A stretch of 64,000 nucleotides of DNA, from assembly GCA_942490535.1 (NCBI GenBank), contig CALNXQ010000001.1, positions 124,001 through 188,000 on the forward strand, in the 5' to 3' direction. A program made the translations under genes and the position numbers. Below are positions 61,644-64,000 of the stretch, one piece after another (positions within the stretch are counted from its first letter, which is position 1; each line of letters begins with the position of its first letter). The notes under the pieces are model-generated. The model saw only the letters and a list, made by a program, of their open reading frames with translations, searched no databases and had not been told where the DNA came from. The DNA comes from JAEINY01 sp942490535 (lineage in GTDB: Bacteria; Bacteroidota; Bacteroidia; Bacteroidales; Marinilabiliaceae).

Positions 61644-64000
61644 TTATTCCGGCTTCATCACAATCTCAATGCGACTGTCGGCTTTTAAAAATTCGTTGGC
61701 TTTCTTCTGGATGGATTCCCGGCTTAATCCTTCCACCACTTTGTCATAGTTGTCGTTGCTAATAAAATACTGACCTGATTTATAGGCTTCCCTTAGCTGG
61801 TCGAGCATAAAGTAATTTTGTTTCAGGTTGTTTTCTTTATCTTTTATCAGATACTCTTTGGTTTTCTGTAATTCCTCTGCAGTAGGACCTTCTTCCATCA
61901 ACTTTTTAATGTCGTTTTGCAGTACACCCTTTAAGTGATCGGCTTTTTCGGGATCACAATCAAATTGCATGTTCATAGAATAGGACGGAACCGGTTTGTT
62001 TTTCAGGCTGCCATAAACGCCAACACCGTAGGATCCTCCTTCGTCTTCACGTACCGACTCTACAAATCGCATTTTTAAGATATAACTGATGGCACTGTGG
62101 TATTGCTGGTTTTCGGCAGAATAATCTGCTTCGCCATGATAGCTCACAAAAACGGTTGATTTGGGGGTTTCCATCGCCCGGGTGAATGATTTTTGAGTCA
62201 CTCCCTTGGGTGGACGGATGTGCCAGTCTTTTAACTGATCATCGGCCTGGCCCGAAACGGGTAAACTTCCTATGTACTGCTCCAGCAGCGGCTTGAGGGC
62301 GGCATTGTCAATGGCGCCTAAAAACAGGAATGTGAAATGCTCCGGTTGGGCGTAGCGTTCGCGGGCCATGGCAAAGGTTTGATCTGCTTTTACGGCATCG
62401 TAATCTTCAACATTACGGGGCATTTTGCGGGGGTGGTAATTGTTCGTAATGGCAGTGATGGAATCACGCATAGTGGTGCGCGGATCGCTTTGCTTATTCA
62501 TTAACACCTGCTTCTGGCGTTCCACAATGCCTGAAAATTGACTGTGATCCGTTCCCTGGTTAGTGAAATACAAGTGAATCATTTGCAAGGCTGTTTCCAG
62601 GTCTTTTTTTGTAGAAGACCCAAATATACCTTCTTCCTCGTCATTCATCCACGGGTAAATGCGGAATTGTGTACCGGTCAGCTGTTTTTTGAGATCCGTA
62701 GACGTGAATTCAGCAATACCCCCGGTGCTCATGCCAACAGGGATCATCTCGGCCATCACCAGGTTCTCGGTGTCAAATACATTGTAACCACCCCAGCTAA
62801 AGGCGGAGAACATGATTTCATCTTCCTTGTTGTCGGTGAATTGTGTAACGACTTTAATGCCATTGGAGAGCGTCCATTCGGTGGCATTTAAATCCTCCCG
62901 GTACACTTCTTTAGTGACCGAACCCGGTGTTGGAAGGGGTTCCATTAAGGCGCGTTCCACAAAATCATCTTTATAAGGCTCTAATTCTGTTTCGACGACT
63001 TTGGTATAAGCCGCTTTAAGCTCTGCTTCGTCAGGAATAATAAAACCTTCTTTTTCCGGACCATGTACAACTAATACACGATTTTCATCAGTGATTAAGC
63101 GGGCTGAAACCTGGTTCACTTCTTCCAGTGTAATGGTTGGTAATACCGCCTGGTTATGGTAATAGCTGGCTTCCGGACCCGGATAGGACATCTTATACCC
63201 AAAATGACTTAAACAAGCATAGGCCATCTGTCTGGATTCTTGTTTGTCTTTTTCGTTAAATGCTTTTTCAGCACGCGACAAATATTCTTTTTTCGCCCGG
63301 TCCAGTTCGCCTTGCGTAAATCCGTGTTGCTTGACGCGTTCGTTTTCGGTCAATACTTCTTTGAAGCTGCGGATAGGATCGGCTGGCAATGCGGTAATGC
63401 GTAAAAAATAGGCATCGTTTTGTTGTGTCAGAAAACGATAATAGGAGTAGGCACTGATAAAAGCTGGGTCAGGTGTATTTAATTTTTCCTGTAAGCGCTT
63501 ATTCAACATCGATGAAAACAGATTTCTCACCATGTTTGCCCGCTCATCTTCCCAGGTTTCACTTTTTTGATGCGGGTGTTTAATATAGAGGGTGATATCG
63601 GTGGTGCGGGCCTCCTTATCTGTGGCAGAAGCAAAGAGTGTTTCCTGGTTATCCGGAATCAGCGATGAAACGCTTTTGGCAGGTGATTCAGGCTTTTCAT
63701 AAGTCCCGAATAAATCCTTTATTTTCTGTTCAATCACGTCCGGATCAATGTCGCCTACTACAGCTACAGCCATTTGATCTGGACGATATTGGCTGGTGTA
63801 GTAATTGCGTAATTCTTGCTCCGGGCAATTGTCAATCACCTCTAATTCACCAATGATATTGTGTTTCGCATAGGGCGTTTCACCATACAATACGCTGTTT
63901 GTTTGATCACTCATGCGGCGATAGGCACCACCTCTTGTTCGCCATTCTTCATGAATAACACCTCTTTCCTTATTGATTTCGGCGTCGGTGTAATCCACTT
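61644..64000 (-). CDS. M16 (pitrilysin) metallopeptidase, N-terminus outside the window
   Basis: 784 residues visible, cut at the right edge; the zinc-binding HxxEH and signal peptide are therefore not seen. The visible start (NKERGVIHEEWRTRGG, with the family Glu) lies just after that motif, and two M16 domains and their inactive halves follow (YRPDQMAVAVVGDIDP; VTQFTDNKEDEIMFSAFSWGG; MRFVESVREDEGGSYGVGVYGSLKNKP with the RxxY-type pattern). About 150 residues are missing, for a total near 930, the size of Bacteroidota pitrilysin-like proteins. It degrades exported peptides. Confidence 0.9.
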   Translation of the reverse strand, partial: VDYTDAEINKERGVIHEEWRTRGGAYRRMSDQTNSVLYGETPYAKHNIIGELEVIDNCPEQELRNYYTSQYRPDQMAVAVVGDIDPDVIEQKIKDLFGTYEKPESPAKSVSSLIPDNQETLFASATDKEARTTDITLYIKHPHQKSETWEDERANMVRNLFSSMLNKRLQEKLNTPDPAFISAYSYYRFLTQQNDAYFLRITALPADPIRSFKEVLTENERVKQHGFTQGELDRAKKEYLSRAEKAFNEKDKQESRQMAYACLSHFGYKMSYPGPEASYYHNQAVLPTITLEEVNQVSARLITDENRVLVVHGPEKEGFIIPDEAELKAAYTKVVETELEPYKDDFVERALMEPLPTPGSVTKEVYREDLNATEWTLSNGIKVVTQFTDNKEDEIMFSAFSWGGYNVFDTENLVMAEMIPVGMSTGGIAEFTSTDLKKQLTGTQFRIYPWMNDEEEGIFGSSTKKDLETALQMIHLYFTNQGTDHSQFSGIVERQKQVLMNKQSDPRTTMRDSITAITNNYHPRKMPRNVEDYDAVKADQTFAMARERYAQPEHFTFLFLGAIDNAALKPLLEQYIGSLPVSGQADDQLKDWHIRPPKGVTQKSFTRAMETPKSTVFVSYHGEADYSAENQQYHSAISYILKMRFVESVREDEGGSYGVGVYGSLKNKPVPSYSMNMQFDCDPEKADHLKGVLQNDIKKLMEEGPTAEELQKTKEYLIKDKENNLKQNYFMLDQLREAYKSGQYFISNDNYDKVVEGLSRESIQKKANEFLKADSRIEIVMKPE

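Overview
The window is a stretch of a Bacteroidota chromosome. This rests on the TAnnTTTG-type -7 promoter boxes (several about 15-50 nt upstream of starts), a T9SS-type C-terminal sorting domain, many lipoproteins and SPII-type signals, WbqC-like and DUF4469 proteins, gliding-type GldA/GldF/GldG proteins and long SPI peptidases. A free-living, glycan-degrading member near the Marinilabiliales/Bacteroidales is my inference; the genus cannot be fixed from sequence reading alone. No insertion sequence, prophage, CRISPR array or rRNA operon was seen.

Layout. 1-6.9 kb: a glycan locus with two PF10091/GH144-like proteins, a GH3 beta-glucosidase and a GH97 enzyme; this suggests beta-1,2-glucan or related glucan use. 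7-9.1 kb: a small SpoIIAA-like protein, a DUF4469 HU-like protein and two gene-poor stretches. 9.1-12.4 kb: a compact operon of a Tat-exported Gfo/Idh/MocA oxidoreductase, a DUF1080 lipoprotein and a membrane-anchored sugar isomerase/epimerase-like TIM barrel, which fits a 3-keto-sugar route. 12.4-16.7 kb: gldA-gldF-gldG-DUF4340 ABC exporter operon (minus). 16.8-19.4 kb: tRNA-Leu(CAG) and a DPP-IV-like S9 peptidase. 19.6-22.8 kb: thrS-infC-rpmI-rplT, with infC starting at AUA. 22.9-28.8 kb: dapB, three tandem signal peptidase I genes, a LapA-like protein and WbqC. 28.8-32.4 kb: Nudix, NlpC/P60 and a PgpH-like HD phosphodiesterase.

32.5-43.5 kb is the most interesting part: a divergent locus with a single-HKD PLD-family protein and an XRE/S24-like repressor on one side, and YbjN-like, PspA, YqiJ/NfeD-like, flotillin and a 1631-residue AAA ATPase on the other. 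The shared intergenic region holds a well-formed promoter flanked by near-identical direct repeats. I read this as a membrane-stress system under its own repressor; that linkage is inferred.

43.5-64 kb is mostly housekeeping and sensing: a PEP synthase regulator, a TonB-like protein, two large PAS histidine kinases, argS, an exported EEP-family protein, small proteins of unknown role, a periplasmic DsrE-like protein, ornithine aminotransferase, a TonB-dependent receptor, a D-2-hydroxyacid dehydrogenase and a truncated M16 peptidase.
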